Source: Apostichopus japonicus
Taxonomy: Eukaryota > Echinodermata > Holothuroidea > Aspidochirotida > Stichopodidae
Direction of reading: 5' to 3'
DNA: 64,000 bases
NCBI RefSeq assembly: GCF_037975245.1
Contig: NC_092582.1
Coordinates: forward strand, 7,233,001-7,297,000
Position numbers and translations under genes: made by a program. The notes beneath the pieces were generated by a model, which saw only the letters and a program-made list of their open reading frames with translations, searched no databases and was not told the origin of the DNA. This document shows, in pieces, positions 1 to 11,763 of the stretch; positions within the stretch are counted from its first letter, which is position 1; each line of letters begins with the position of its first letter.

Positions 1-662
1 GTCATCCTGGACGTAAAGATGTAGCAAAATCGTAAATTTATGAGACGTCTAATTTTCTTTGGACATGTAGCAATTATTGCACTTCATTATATTTTAGTTA
101 TAATATTTGAAAAGTGTGCTTTAGTTTTCAGGAGGAAAGAGTGGTTGTGTTGTGGATGGGAGGGGGGGGGGGTGTTGCTGCTCATAATCCGATCAAGACA
201 ACCAGCAGTATGTAATTACCTCTGCTTGACGAAAGACTACGTAATAGTTAAAGAAATTTTTCTTCCCCGAGACAGTGAGAACTGCAGAGGGCAACACGAC
301 AATGTTCTCGTTTTGGAAACGCTGAGTTATCTGAGAAAATACCCAGGAAAGAAATTAACAGCTCGGCCATGTGACTCTATTCCAACTAAGTACCACACAC
401 CTCGATTGGAATGTAGCAATAGGGTGTATGGTGGATTCCTCTTCCGTTGGAGTGGGGGGGGGGGGAGGACGTCCGGAAAGAATCCTACCATGTAAAGGAA
501 CACGTTCAGCCATTACAACAGAAGAATATTGCAGAACTTTTGTGAAGATTAAGTAGTTAAATTATCAAGGAATGTAAGCACGTCCGGTCATTGTCAAACA
601 AAAATTGTGTTTTTCCCCGCCTCTCCTTTGACCATTATGCAACAGATCTCTATTCAAACAGA

Positions 663-681
663 AACACACACACACACACAG
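663..681. repeat. (CA)n microsatellite
   Basis: Short AC/CA run, of different length in units 1, 2 and 3. It lies within the stretch deleted from unit 4. Confidence 0.8.
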
Positions 682-1779
682 ATAGGCCATGGTCACACAC
701 TGCCCTCCTCTTCAAGTTTTTTCTTGTCCTAGAAATTATGAAGTAAGTGTGTTCTCCTGTTGAACAATAAGTAAATACTAACAATGCATCCATGCACTGT
801 ACAAATACTAATTACATTAGATCAACTGAATGGGCTACATGGTGTGACTGTTCCAGGGATGCAGTCATTGTAATTGTGCACATTTTTTCTACAAATAAAT
901 GACTAAATGGACATTAATATAGTTTCATCTTTTAAACTGCAAACAGGCTTGCAGTCACTTGCAGGATTACAATCTAAATTAAAATCATATGCAAACAGAT
1001 TGATGATTAGTTTTGTGAGCCATAAACTACTTTAAGGACTTCATGTTTGAAATAAACCCCCTCCCAAAAGAAAATTTGTCATGCGCAATAAATGTTAGTC
1101 CAAACTTCAAGTATAAATTGCATCCAAACTTAAATGTTTTCAGATCTTGACCTCTGTCAACTATTTTACCTTTTCTTTAGAGACCATTGCTGGCCTTAGA
1201 CCTCCATAGCAAACAAGACATTTTTTTAATACTCAAACTGTCATATTACATGTGAAGTTGATAAACAAAGTACTTCTTGATCTATCATGTCTACAAGCCA
1301 ATGCATCACATAGACAAAAATATATAGCATTATCATCACATATGCTTCCTTTGCGTTTGGCAGGGAATTAATATCAAAACTGATATTCATCAGCACATAG
1401 TATACATCTACTGATGGTGACGACTTAAAATACTGCATCAACATAAGACGGATATTCACCATCTTCATTTACCTGCGAACCTGTGCTTGATTGACACATA
1501 TGCAATTAGGGCATCACTTAATATATTGATATTTACAGCATGAATTGATATCCTAGCAATATTGCAGCTAGTACATATTATAACTTGATATCATGAAACA
1601 TTCATATCCCACCAATCCTATCATAGCTCCTTACCCACAGCTCCTATTAAACGCATGTACAACCCATGCAAACCATATACATAAAGGTACAGATTCTGAA
1701 GTAAGGAAAATATAGTAGCATACCTTATACTGCACCAAGTTGTGAAACTTGTATTCAGTGCTAGCTTTTCCACTGCTCA

Positions 1780-2049
1780 TCAAGGGCACATCACTGGTCG
1801 AGTGTCGCAGTTGAAGCAGATGACCAATACTTCAAGGGGAGGGTTGGGAACAAAACTGGCAACCGGTGCAAGAGGGTACGGAGGATTCAATGTATGCTGT
1901 TTGAACATTTCGTCTAAAATTTTGCCATGCACTGACCTCTTCCTCCTTCTTGGTGCTGGAAGTTTCTCTATGCTGACCTCATGAGCCAGATGATACATAG
2001 ATGGAGTTTGATGGTACTGCTCCGTCACATATATTTTCAGTTGAAACAT
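1780..2049 (-). other. Unrecognised coding-like ORF, unit 1
   Basis: An 89-codon minus-strand ORF with coding-like composition (a PRRRKR basic patch, then a proline-rich NPPYPLAPVASF stretch). It is identical in protein in units 1, 2 and 4 and one residue different in unit 3. A consensus acceptor (gcag) falls at 2017 and a possible donor (GTATTG) at 1830, which would give a 62-codon phase-0 exon at 2016-1831. Other exon-like pieces lie on the same strand at 2413-2362 (acceptor gcag, donor GTGAGT) and near 1430-1250. I recognise no family. It could be a piece of an old transposon or a host gene. High identity between recent duplicates is not evidence of selection. Confidence 0.25.
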
Positions 2050-3897
2050 GTGGCTTATTGACCACAGATAGGCATTTTGTCACATATAGGTATTTGTTCA
2101 TGCTTCTTATATAAAAAAAAAGTCTTCTACGGAGGCATATTTGCAGGAAAACTTTTGAAGATGAAAAACATGAAGAACTTTAATAGGTAAATGTAAAGTT
2201 TCCTTAATTAAGGGAAGGAGAGGGGCTAGGGGAGTCTTCAAGTTTGGAATTTGAGAGAGAATGACAAGGTACATGCAACTAGCTATCACTAGCTATCACT
2301 ATCACCCAAAACACATACATGTGTAAAAAAATCTTCTTTTGGAATTTTGATAAATACTCACTAAACCTGTATTTGTTACCATCTCATTTACCAACAACCA
2401 TGCATAGGAATCACTGCAGTAGAGATTAACTACAATAATTACATACTTTTAAAAAAGAAAAGGTGCAGTTTGTAGTTTAACAATGAAAATTGGTGTGCAC
2501 TATGTTTTCAGTTACTGTAAATGCTTTGTTTTTATACAACTGTGTTAAAGTCCACCAATATCGAACAAATAGCATTGTACAGGTAAAGCACATGCCAACA
2601 GATTATTTATCCTTCAACACACTATTTGGTTAAACAAGATCAACATAGCAATATGCAGATTCACAAACATGCACAAAAAATGTAGACCATTCTAGTAATA
2701 TGTAACATGTATATATCCCAGGATTGTGGTGAAATTTCTGTTTCGTTGAAACAAAACGTTGTTTTCCGCACACAAATTTGTCAGCGGAAAACAACGTTTT
2801 TTTTCAGCGGAAAGTACCGTTTTTTGAGGGGGGGGGGGGGGTTGGTGGGAGGAGCAAAGTGCTTACTGAAATGATTAGGCATATGGAAGGATTTAGGAGG
2901 ATGGAGAAGACTGTAGCAGGATAAAATGTAACTCCGCGACTAGACTATTATTAGGATAGCTTAGGTTGTAGCTTAGGCTGTAAGCACAAGTTTAATTTTA
3001 TTTTAACAGCGCCACCTTATTTGGTTGTAGTTTCCGATATGGCGTGAAGGTGAAAAAAGGTGAGCTGATGTGACGATTTGGTCTCGCTAAGTTTCATCCT
3101 TTAGGGGACGGGAGGGGAGTGGGTGTCCTTTGTGATATTTTCACATTACCAATAACAGCGTCCCTTTGCCCTTTAATCCGAAATGTACTTGCAGTCGTGT
3201 CTTGTACACCTGTCCTGTATGATCACTTAAAACCATGCCAGTGTGCACTTGTGACATCATGTAGCCTTGTACTTGTAGGATCCCCACTTTCGCCACCAAG
3301 GGACCAAATTAAGATAGGCCTAGGCCTAGCCTATGCCCAAAAGAATGGCACTGTGTGATATGGTCAGTGATCATAACCCGACTAAAAAATAGGCATATAA
3401 CCTAACAAAACAAGTTACACTTCTCTGAACAATAACATTGGTACCACTATTAGTAGTAGTAGTAGTACTAGGCCCTAAGTAGCCGAATTTCAATTAGGCA
3501 TAGCCTACTGTACGACTACGAGTAGTTAGGCCTAGGCTTACGTAACGGTACAGTAAGGCCTTACGTTAGGCTAGTAAGTAGTAGTAGAACTGGTATCTGT
3601 TATCTTTAACATACGCCTATCAATTTCACTATGACATAAATGCACTTACTACATGAATATTACCCAGGTCGGAAGGGTTGGCAGAGTCCTGGTTGACTTA
3701 TTATCTAATTCGATTCTGCGTATAACCAGGCATTTAACTTGTTTGATGTTGGTTAAAGGCTTACAGCACAATGTATAGTTTATGTTGGCAACAACAATCA
3801 TGTCGGTAGAAATTGCCAATGTCTTTAGAGTTAGCATCCCAGTCGCCTTCTGTGATATCCGACTATCAACAGTCTCCTTGAATGGCTTGCAAGGGTC

Positions 3898-3999
3898 CAC
3901 GATAGTTATCGTGAAATTCATAACATGTGTGATGAAGTTATAACACAGCACGATAACTATCGTGGATCACCATTACCAAGAACCACGATAGTTATCGTG
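3898..3999. repeat. Triple inverted-repeat cluster, unit 1
   Basis: Three copies of the 16-mer CACGATAGTTATCGTG (7-bp arms, 2-bp centre), at 3898-3913, 3949-3964 (opposite centre) and 3984-3999, all perfect in this unit. They could be a protein-binding array or the residue of mobile-element ends; the sequence alone does not decide. Confidence 0.7.
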
Positions 4000-4372
4000 A
4001 CGACACCAGAATCGGGTGTCCATATGTACTTTCGTTCTATCCACTCGCTGAAATAGAGCTATATAGGATTCACGAGCTTGCGATAACTTCGCCACCTACA
4101 CACAGATATAGGGTTCTAAGATATACTCCACAGAGTAAACTAAAAGTAAGTATTTCTCTTCCGACATGTGTTGATGTGTTTCAAAATCGCTAGCATACGG
4201 TCGCCAAAATCTGTGCAGCTTTTGGGAGTTCACTCCCTGTCAATAACGTTGAACACAATCGGTTAAAAATAATCGGTCTAATGAACATACCCCTTGAGAG
4301 ACGATCTCGCCTGCAGGTTTACAAGTGACTTCAGTTAGGAAGCTTGCGGAAATTGCTGGTCGAATCGGATAA

Positions 4373-4915
4373 CAATCAATCAATTCAATTCAATTTTTTC
4401 AATTCATAAGACTTTATTTCAATCTCTTGTATTAAAGTATGCAACTTTGACAATAGACGTGGGTAAATTTACAAGAGAACAAGAGATTGAGGAGTGCCAA
4501 CAAGAAGCTCTGCAGAGCTTGTTTACGTTGACACCCCTTTACAAATAAAATATAGAAAGAAAGCTTAAGTATACAGAGAAAACAGAACAAAGATGGCAAA
4601 GAAAGGAAAATACAAAATCAATGATAGTTTGATATAAAATACTTTTTAAGACGTTTTTTGAAGGTGTTCAAAGTTTTACAACCAGTAATGGTAGTAGGGA
4701 AAGATTTCCAAAGTTTTACGCCGACATAACGAATACCAAGTTGTGAAGACCTAAGTCTAAAGTAAGGAACAGTCAAGTGATTTGGCGCACGGTTAGGATA
4801 AGGATCGTTACGTAACTGAAAATAGTTACGAAAAGTCGACGGAGCATTATCATGTAACCAATTGAAAATAAAAATACCAACATAGTAACGATTTATATCA
4901 TCGATACTAAATCGC
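4373..4915 (-). mobile_element. 5'-truncated non-LTR retrotransposon tail, unit 1
   Basis: Read on the minus strand from about 4912 it encodes the C-terminal part typical of LINE ORF2 proteins: RLRSSQLGIRYVGVKLW, then LNTFKKRLK and a stop at 4618. About 240 bp of 3' UTR follow, ending in short ATTGATTG/AATTGAATT-type repeats. No reverse-transcriptase catalytic region is present. The same fragment sits at the same place in all four units, so it was inserted before the array expanded. Confidence 0.75.
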
Positions 4916-7504
4916 TTTGTGGGTTTGGACTCTCACTTGGGAGCCCAATTACATTGCTGCATCTCTCCTTCTAGTAGGCTGCTCCAACACCAGTCACCCA
5001 AAAAAACATGGACTTTATTGATATTTAGTTTAAACCACTTAATTGTTTTGCCACTTAACCGGTTATTGAAACCCATAAATGTTCTTTACCTCCCACCGCC
5101 AACCACCGTCTGACACGAATGACCGGTTCAAGAGGTTTTAACTTAGGTCCCTTCGTCCTTACTTCATCTAAGTTGAACTTGATCGAACGCTAACTTTGCA
5201 ATCGAGAAAAAAAACCCGGTTGTTGGTTAAATACAACAGACTAAGCTGTAGTCATATTGGTAAACTTGTTATATTATTCATGCAGAATCATAACTGGACG
5301 TTGTTATCCGTGGGTTAAAATATCGAAATCATCACAATTTGGGGACCCCTAAATATACATAACATCTTTATTTATATCATACAATTACTGACATTTATAT
5401 AATAAGAGTATTTCGTGGAATAAACTAAGATTAGATCACAACCGGAAAGAACCGGGATTTTTCCCCCACTCTTTCATGAAGACTTTAGTTTCACTTATAC
5501 ATTCTTTTCTATAAGTAAAACGTCGACGTTATCATTGCTAACCACAAGGGAAAAATTCTAATAAGTTAGAGAAAGAATTTTCTATATAGAACTATTGCGC
5601 AGAATACAAATATGTATGCACATCTTTACACCACCGGCGTTTTGGTTACCGTATGTCCGCTTCAGAAAAAAAGAAAAATGAAACCAAACAAATAGGAAAC
5701 TGAAAGAAACGGAAGCAGTTGTTGCAAGATAAGTCAAGTGCTACGATGAAGGGGACAAAGTGAGGGGCATGTTAGAAAGGGTCAAGGTAAAATAAGGATA
5801 TGAAAACATCAAAATATTTATATGATATTGTGGTCTTTCAAACCCCTTCAGAACCAATAGTGGCACCAAAAAGATGAACTTTGGATCCTCTCTTGGATTT
5901 GCCAATGGAGTGTCCACGAAATATCGAATTGGAACATTTTGGATCCCAAGGGTCCTATCGAGGTGTGGAGAGCGGGGTGCTCGTCATTGCTCAGAATGGA
6001 AATGTAACCGAGTTGTGCACGCATTTATTATTAACGCTGAAAATAATTCACTTATGATTTGTTGGTGTAAAATCTTCTTGGGAAGGGGAGGGGGGGGGGG
6101 GGGTTAATGTCTGTTTTTTTCTTTATCTTTTCGGTTAGATATAAGTGAGGGACAAGGTAGACAATTTATGCCTCAGAGAGTAATACTGTTATAACTGTGG
6201 ATGGTGAAACCCGTGAATATTTGAACGACCGCTCTGATGTACTATAGCTTTGCTCTACAACTCATGGTTTGTTTTTTTGGTTGAAAGTATGTCAGCAGTA
6301 TTGATTACAAATGCATTTCTAAAGTCAAATGATAGACCAATATACTCAAACTTCAACATTTGCTTTGGATTGAATTTTTCTTTCACCCCAACTTGTTTAT
6401 CCTCATTGTAAGATCCTCTTTTTAATCTTTTCTGTAACTGGGAATAAAAGATAGAACCTAAGAGATGAATTTGATACTTTTGATGCTTTCAGCAGTTAGT
6501 GCCAAACTTGTATTCTGGCCAGTTCTGATAACTTTGCACTTTTTTGACCACTACGATCGACCGATACAAACAAAGAAAAAATAAAAAGCATGTGATGACA
6601 CCGCCCTGATGTGGGTTATTCATTTTCATGGATTTGTACCCTTACTCATACTTATTCTTTGTTCTTGTTCTTGTACTTCATGTCTGCTATTGATAAAACA
6701 GGTCCTCGCCACGTGTATAGGCAGTTACATATGGATTCCTAAAATGGCGACGAGATTCAACAAGACAGTCTAGATTTAAATCAGAGAGCCCGCAGTCGGA
6801 TAATAGGATCTAAGAGTTCTTATATAGATTCACTCTATTTCTCTCTAGTTCCCTCTATAACTGATTATTTTGGGGTTACTGATAGATTGGTCACCAGTTG
6901 GTTCACAACGAGACGTGTTAAGGTGCAGTTTCGAATGACCAAATAAATAAAGTGTGGTATACATGTAACACAACCATGGGTGTATGATGAACGCCATCTT
7001 GATTACATCATAACATCAATGTGGCCTTGCTCTTGTTTTTGCTGTTTATCTTTCATAAGTTGCAGGAAAAGTCACCAAAGTCAGACAAGAGACGTATGAA
7101 CCGGTAGTATAAGGTGACTCTTCCCCCTGTACTGCTCTAGCTCTAACTCTAGCTCTAAATATGCATGCGTTAAACTTTAACATAAACATTCTTGTTCTTG
7201 AAAATCACTACCATTCAGGGAGCAATGAATATCTGAAAATGCTAAAAAAAAAATACACACATCTTGCTGTCCCCCGTACAGGGGGGATTTAACCATATTA
7301 TCACGCGGATGGTGCCTACATTGAGCACGGTAGATATGGAATCGATTAAAACAAATATATCCGGCTTTGACATTTTCAACCAAATCGCACCTATTGTTGT
7401 TCTGTTATTAAAGAAACCGGAACATGTGATATTGCGGAATGACCGCAAAGTTGCAACCTAAAGGTAAGACATTTGTTCTCAGGCGTGATCCTATTACCTA
7501 ATAG

Positions 7505-7512
7505 TATAAATA
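7505..7512 (+). promoter_or_regulatory. TATA box, plus gene of unit 1
   Basis: TATAAATA lies 111 bp before the ATG of exon 1, with no splice acceptor between them, so transcription probably starts near 7535. About 50 bp upstream lie GTTGCAAC (7450-7457, C/EBP-like half sites) and ACCGCA (7442-7447, Runx-type core). In this unit only, ATTGCGGAAT (7431-7440) also resembles a C/EBP site. A focused TATA promoter is common for inducible immune and secreted-factor genes. The factor assignments are motif guesses. Confidence 0.6.
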
Positions 7513-7615
7513 CGATTGATTTGAAAATTATTTGTTAAACTAGAAGTGACAGCCAGTACTCAAAAGCTGAATTAACTACATTAGTTACCACACTGTCAAG
7601 TATTCTACAAGAAAA

Positions 7616-8704
7616 ATGGCTTCTTACACAAACGGTACGTTACTGTGTTCATTATTATTTATACATCATATACCATTACTGATTATGCATTACATAGAAT
7701 GCATACTTTTAAATATCTGAATTGTTAACTTTCTTAAAAATTCATTGAAGATCTAACTTTAACCTATACTTTGACTATTAGAACATGGGACTGAATATGC
7801 TATCGTTATTGCCAGTAAGACTAATAATCAGATCATTTTTCAAAGTCTTTCAGAGTCAGATATAATGATGGGAAATACTATATATTTATAGCAAATTTAA
7901 ATGTTAGTAAATATAATATAGGCCTATACTGTATACTGTATAGGCTAATCATGTAGTCTGGATCTGATACATGAACTGAAATGTCACGGATGCAGAAAGT
8001 CTTAAACTTAATGGATCGAATGATTTATTTTGAAAGATTAGTTGACACTCCGACCCTTGGAAGTTAATATTCAAATCAGGAATCCAGTTTCGTCTGAATA
8101 AATACCGATGTACGTGTAAAACTGTAGTCAGGACAATAATGCGTTGTCAGTCCTTCTTGGTTCTTATATATGTGTTGTGTTCAGTGATGTCGAAGAAATG
8201 CAAAGTCGAGAGGCAAATTTCAAGATTCGTCATGTCAACAATAAAGTTTTCGCCATTTTAGCCTTGAAGATTAAATCTTACATCGTAGTACGGCGATTTT
8301 GTTATGAATGTAACGCAAGGTTTGAATGAGACGTAAAGCTGTTAATTGCTCTATACAACATTTCTTTACGTATTTCTCTCTGAAATATTTCTTATCCTTT
8401 TTGAGGTATTTTTCTTTCTTTCATACTCACATTGAAATAAGTTGAACCCATTATGACGATATGACTTAATTTTTTCTATTTCTTAGGAAACAAGATCTTT
8501 GGACTTTTCTTTCTATTGACGTTTATCATTTTGTCTTCATCGCAAACAACGACAGCGACCAGTCATCGTCTTCGAAGCCTTTACCTACGTATGCTAGTTA
8601 GCTGTAACCAACTGAAAGTATCACGTGATGAACTGTCGTCTGCTATTGTGAGTAATATTATGCAGGTGTAGCAGCACAATTAATTCTTCGGCTAACACAC
8701 CCTG

Positions 8705-8801
<97 letters not shown>

Positions 8802-11763
8802 GATTGTCTTTGTCGTTTAGCTCCATTTCATGAACAAAAGTCTGTTCAAAGTATCTCTTTCGAAATTCGGCTTTAGGAATCACAAATGATTTCGAGTTGT
8901 TTAGCATCATGTTTGATCTCTAGAGTTAGGCAAATATGTCACAAAAACAAAAAGGTGAAAAACGCCTACAGTGGAATTACGACCTTTCTAACCGGTTTCG
9001 AACCTCTGGACATCCCATCAGCGTCCATAGCCTGGTGGTTAGGGTGTCCTCCTATAAAGCGGGAGGCCCGGGATTCGAATCCCGAAGGAAGCTGGAAGTT
9101 TTTTCACTGTTCTGAATTTTCCGATTCACTACGATTTCAATTATAGATATTCCGTCAAGTCATGTACAAATTGTGATTAATCATTCAGACGCCGGAGAAA
9201 ATATTCCGTAATTGTGCTATCAAAGTAAAGGACAGCACATTTGAATATTCAAATTAAAATCATTCATTCCCTTTTCAAAAGAGGTAAATTTCTCTCAATC
9301 CTTTCTGAAGGAATTGCGATATCCTTATCAATATTTTTCAATTAAAAAAAAAAAAACATGCAAGAAGTGGAACGAATGCTTTTTCAAAAATTATTCGGTG
9401 ACGTTGTTACGTTAAAATACCATCTATGTAACAGGTGTACATAAGTTTCCCATTATAGAGTAATGAAACTAAAGAATGGAATTTTTGTGAACAACAGTAA
9501 AAGTCAAAAACAAGCAGTTTTCTATTTTGTATCTATCTATATACCAGTGCCCGCAGTCAACGGAACAATTACTTTGAGTACAATAAGCTTAAATTCTTTC
9601 GTCTCTTGTTCGGTTCCATTGGATGCGTGAATACAGAGTTTTTATTACGTCTATTCATGTAAAACTGCCCATGACCTTTCGATAAACTCATAACGTCATA
9701 TTTCAAAATGACGTCAAACTACTATAGTAAATGTTGCTATCGATGGTGGATGCACGTATCTAAACATATGTTGCACGAAACCATATGTACTTCAGGGGTA
9801 GAGGAGTGGATGTGAAAGTGGGGTCGTGGAAGCAGCCCACCACCCCTTGCATGTCTAGGGACAATATGGGTAAAAATAAGATTAAATGCTTTCAAATTCA
9901 AGGCGTGAAAAATGTGCATTCTGGGGGATATCTAGGCTAAAATTAGGTCTGAAAGAAAGGTTTTGCTTTTGACTCTTTATATGTGGTTGAGCAAGGGGTG
10001 TGGGACCCCCACCCTTTCTGAACTTATCACTGATTACTGACCATGAAGTTGTATATTTTTACTACGCAGACTCAAACACGTGATGTAAGTGGAGTAATTC
10101 ATCATTCCTCTGTCGATTCTATTTCTGGTTTAAATGCCCACCTCGGTGACGTCAGCGTGTTTGATCAAGAAGAGGTAAATATTGAATTGACATTCAAATT
10201 GTGACAATGAATTTGTTTAACCCTATATATTGAACTGTTATCGCGAACTATTTTTGGGGGGAGAAAACACTGAAATAAATTAATAGATCTAGTTTGTCGT
10301 CAAAGTAGACTAACGGTAGATCAACTGCTCGTGTGAACGAAATTTAAGTCTAACACAATTTTTCAAATTTAGGACACTTCAGCTAATAATACACACCAAG
10401 GTTATGCTACTACAACGCTTCGCACTGGGCTACGACACAGGGTTAGGCTGATGGCGATGTACATATACGTCAATGGTAGGCAATCACAACGCGAAGAACT
10501 GGCAACTTCAGCTCAACATGTAAGCAAAGCAGATATTACAATACCTGATAGGCCAAACGTAGGCTTGTCAGCCAGTACATGTCAATGGGAGACAACGTCA
10601 CTTGTATCTATCAAATACAGCTTAGTGTTTAAATAGTATTGCTTCAACACTTGAAAGACTATACCAACGGTTGAGCCAATACGTCTGTCAGAGGACTCGT
10701 TAACCCTTTTAAAGAGTTTTTGGTCATCTGTAGACTCTTTACTCTTCCCTCTTTCTCGTCAATTCAACATTGGTGACTTCACTATCTTTATTGTTTTTGC
10801 CTTCTAGATTGGTAATATTCCAGATCTGCTGATCAACCACTTGACGTACCTTAAACTGACTGAGGGCGCTCTCAGACTATATCAACAAGACGAGTTAGTC
10901 CTCAAGATTGTCGATGATTCCCAGACGACATATGAACATCAACTAGAGACAATCATCAAAAACGTTGTAAATATCAGGAAAACAATCAATATCATTGTGA
11001 GTATAGTTTTTTTTTATATTATAAGTAGACTTAAAAATGAAGGCCAAGTATCATATTATTCATCGGATCTTAATTAAGCATTTACCCGAATATACGATTT
11101 TTCCAACAACAACTACGGAACTGCTTTTTTTTTTTAAATATATAAATATATATTTACTATCAATCTATCATGTTTGAAGCATTCAGTTTATTAAAATGGT
11201 TGATTTGAAGGAACTGGATGCATCCTTAGTTTCAGTTAAATATATATTTTACCAACTTCCAGAGTGTGCAGGTGCATGTGGCATTATCTATGGTTTCAGA
11301 ACATTTGCAAATTTGATGGCTGAATTTACTTTACAATAAATTATTTGTCCTTCGCGAGAAAAATCCCAATAAGATTGAAAACAACAAACATAATATTCTA
11401 TAATTTGAAAATATGATGAATAATGTGAATACTTCTGTTACTTTAGCGAAGAATATAGAACCTTTCACACATATACAAGAAATCACAACACATGCAATAG
11501 GCCACGTTGTAATAACTGTAAATGCTTGTAATATTGTTTCAACATTTGGTATCATAACTGTCGACTTCCTAATCCAATATTTCGTTCAGATCCAAATCTT
11601 CGGACGTACCTTTGACTCTGGATCCGTACAAGAGGTGACCTTTGACGCATGTGACATCACTTCCACGACCTGCATAACAAGACGAGGCTTATACATACTA
11701 CAAGAGTTCGACTATTACTTGAGAATAGCAAGACGGAATTTTGTTACTATGGCTTCGTCTTAG
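7616..11763 (+). CDS. Helical cytokine-like secreted protein, copy 1 (six exons)
   Basis: Exons: 7616-7634, 8487-8647, 10070-10174, 10373-10519, 10808-10996, 11590-11763. Every junction has GT/AG; intron phases are 1,0,0,0,0; the product is 264 residues. Residues 8-27 form a signal peptide whose hydrophobic core begins in exon 2. Helical stretches are about 32-60 (helix A), 110-140, 148-171, 184-207 and 234-258. The last ([17 protein letters not shown]) resembles helix D of CNTF/IL-6-type cytokines. Cysteines are C46, C228 and C235; N100 (NNT) is a sequon. The 19-nt first coding exon with phase-1 intron, then phase-0 introns, is the known pattern of long-chain class-I cytokines. Expected role: extracellular ligand of a gp130/Domeless-type receptor (inference). 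The FxxK site-III motif of LIF/CNTF is not visible. The exon model is firm; the family call is moderate. Alternatives are another four-helix secreted factor or a lineage-specific protein. Confidence 0.7.
7914..7950. repeat. Conserved inverted repeat in intron 1
   Basis: GCCTATAC, an 8-bp spacer, then GTATAGGC, in intron 1 of the plus gene. The repeat is present in all four units. A role is unknown. Confidence 0.5.
8703..8799. repeat. (TA)n microsatellite in intron 2, unit 1
   Basis: Nearly pure TA dinucleotide repeat of about 95 bp in intron 2 of the plus gene. It accounts for the apparent (IY)n ORF on the minus strand. Present in units 1 and 2 only. Confidence 0.95.
9021..9093 (+). repeat. 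tRNA-derived SINE head, unit 1
   Basis: It has an A-box-like TAGCCTGGTGGTTAGG and a B box GGATTCGAATCC at tRNA spacing, followed by an unrelated tail. It lies in intron 2 of the plus gene. Unit 2 has a diverged copy at the same place. Best read as a SINE, not a working tRNA. Confidence 0.7.

Noticed and set aside
663-681. CRISPR or other prokaryotic repeat arrays
   Set aside because: No regularly spaced repeats with unique spacers; the short repeats are microsatellites in an animal genome.
3119-3358. 79-codon plus-strand ORF kept in four units
   Set aside because: Part of a repeat element that also occurs in the 34290-34940 insertion; identity between recent duplicates explains its conservation.
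3649-3951. 100-codon minus-strand ORF (and copies) as a secreted or membrane protein
   Set aside because: No recognisable family and no clear acceptor; it overlaps the inverted-repeat cluster. A donor-like GTAATA at its end is not enough.
4373-5113. Hydrophobic ORFs around the LINE tail (for example 35791-35979 minus)
   Set aside because: They translate the 3' UTR of the LINE fragment, not a membrane protein.
7264-7461. 65-codon plus-strand ORF just upstream of the cytokine-like gene, present in all units
   Set aside because: It lies upstream of the TATA box, lacks a plausible splice link to exon 1, and overlaps the proximal promoter; more likely regulatory sequence.
8692-8910. 72-codon minus-strand ORF with a long (IY)n run (also 22957-23166)
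   Set aside because: Translation of a (TA)n microsatellite inside intron 2; no coding meaning.
9021-9093. A tRNA gene
   Set aside because: A and B boxes are present, but the anticodon arm does not fold and the diverged unit-2 copy sits in the same intron; a tRNA-derived SINE fits better.
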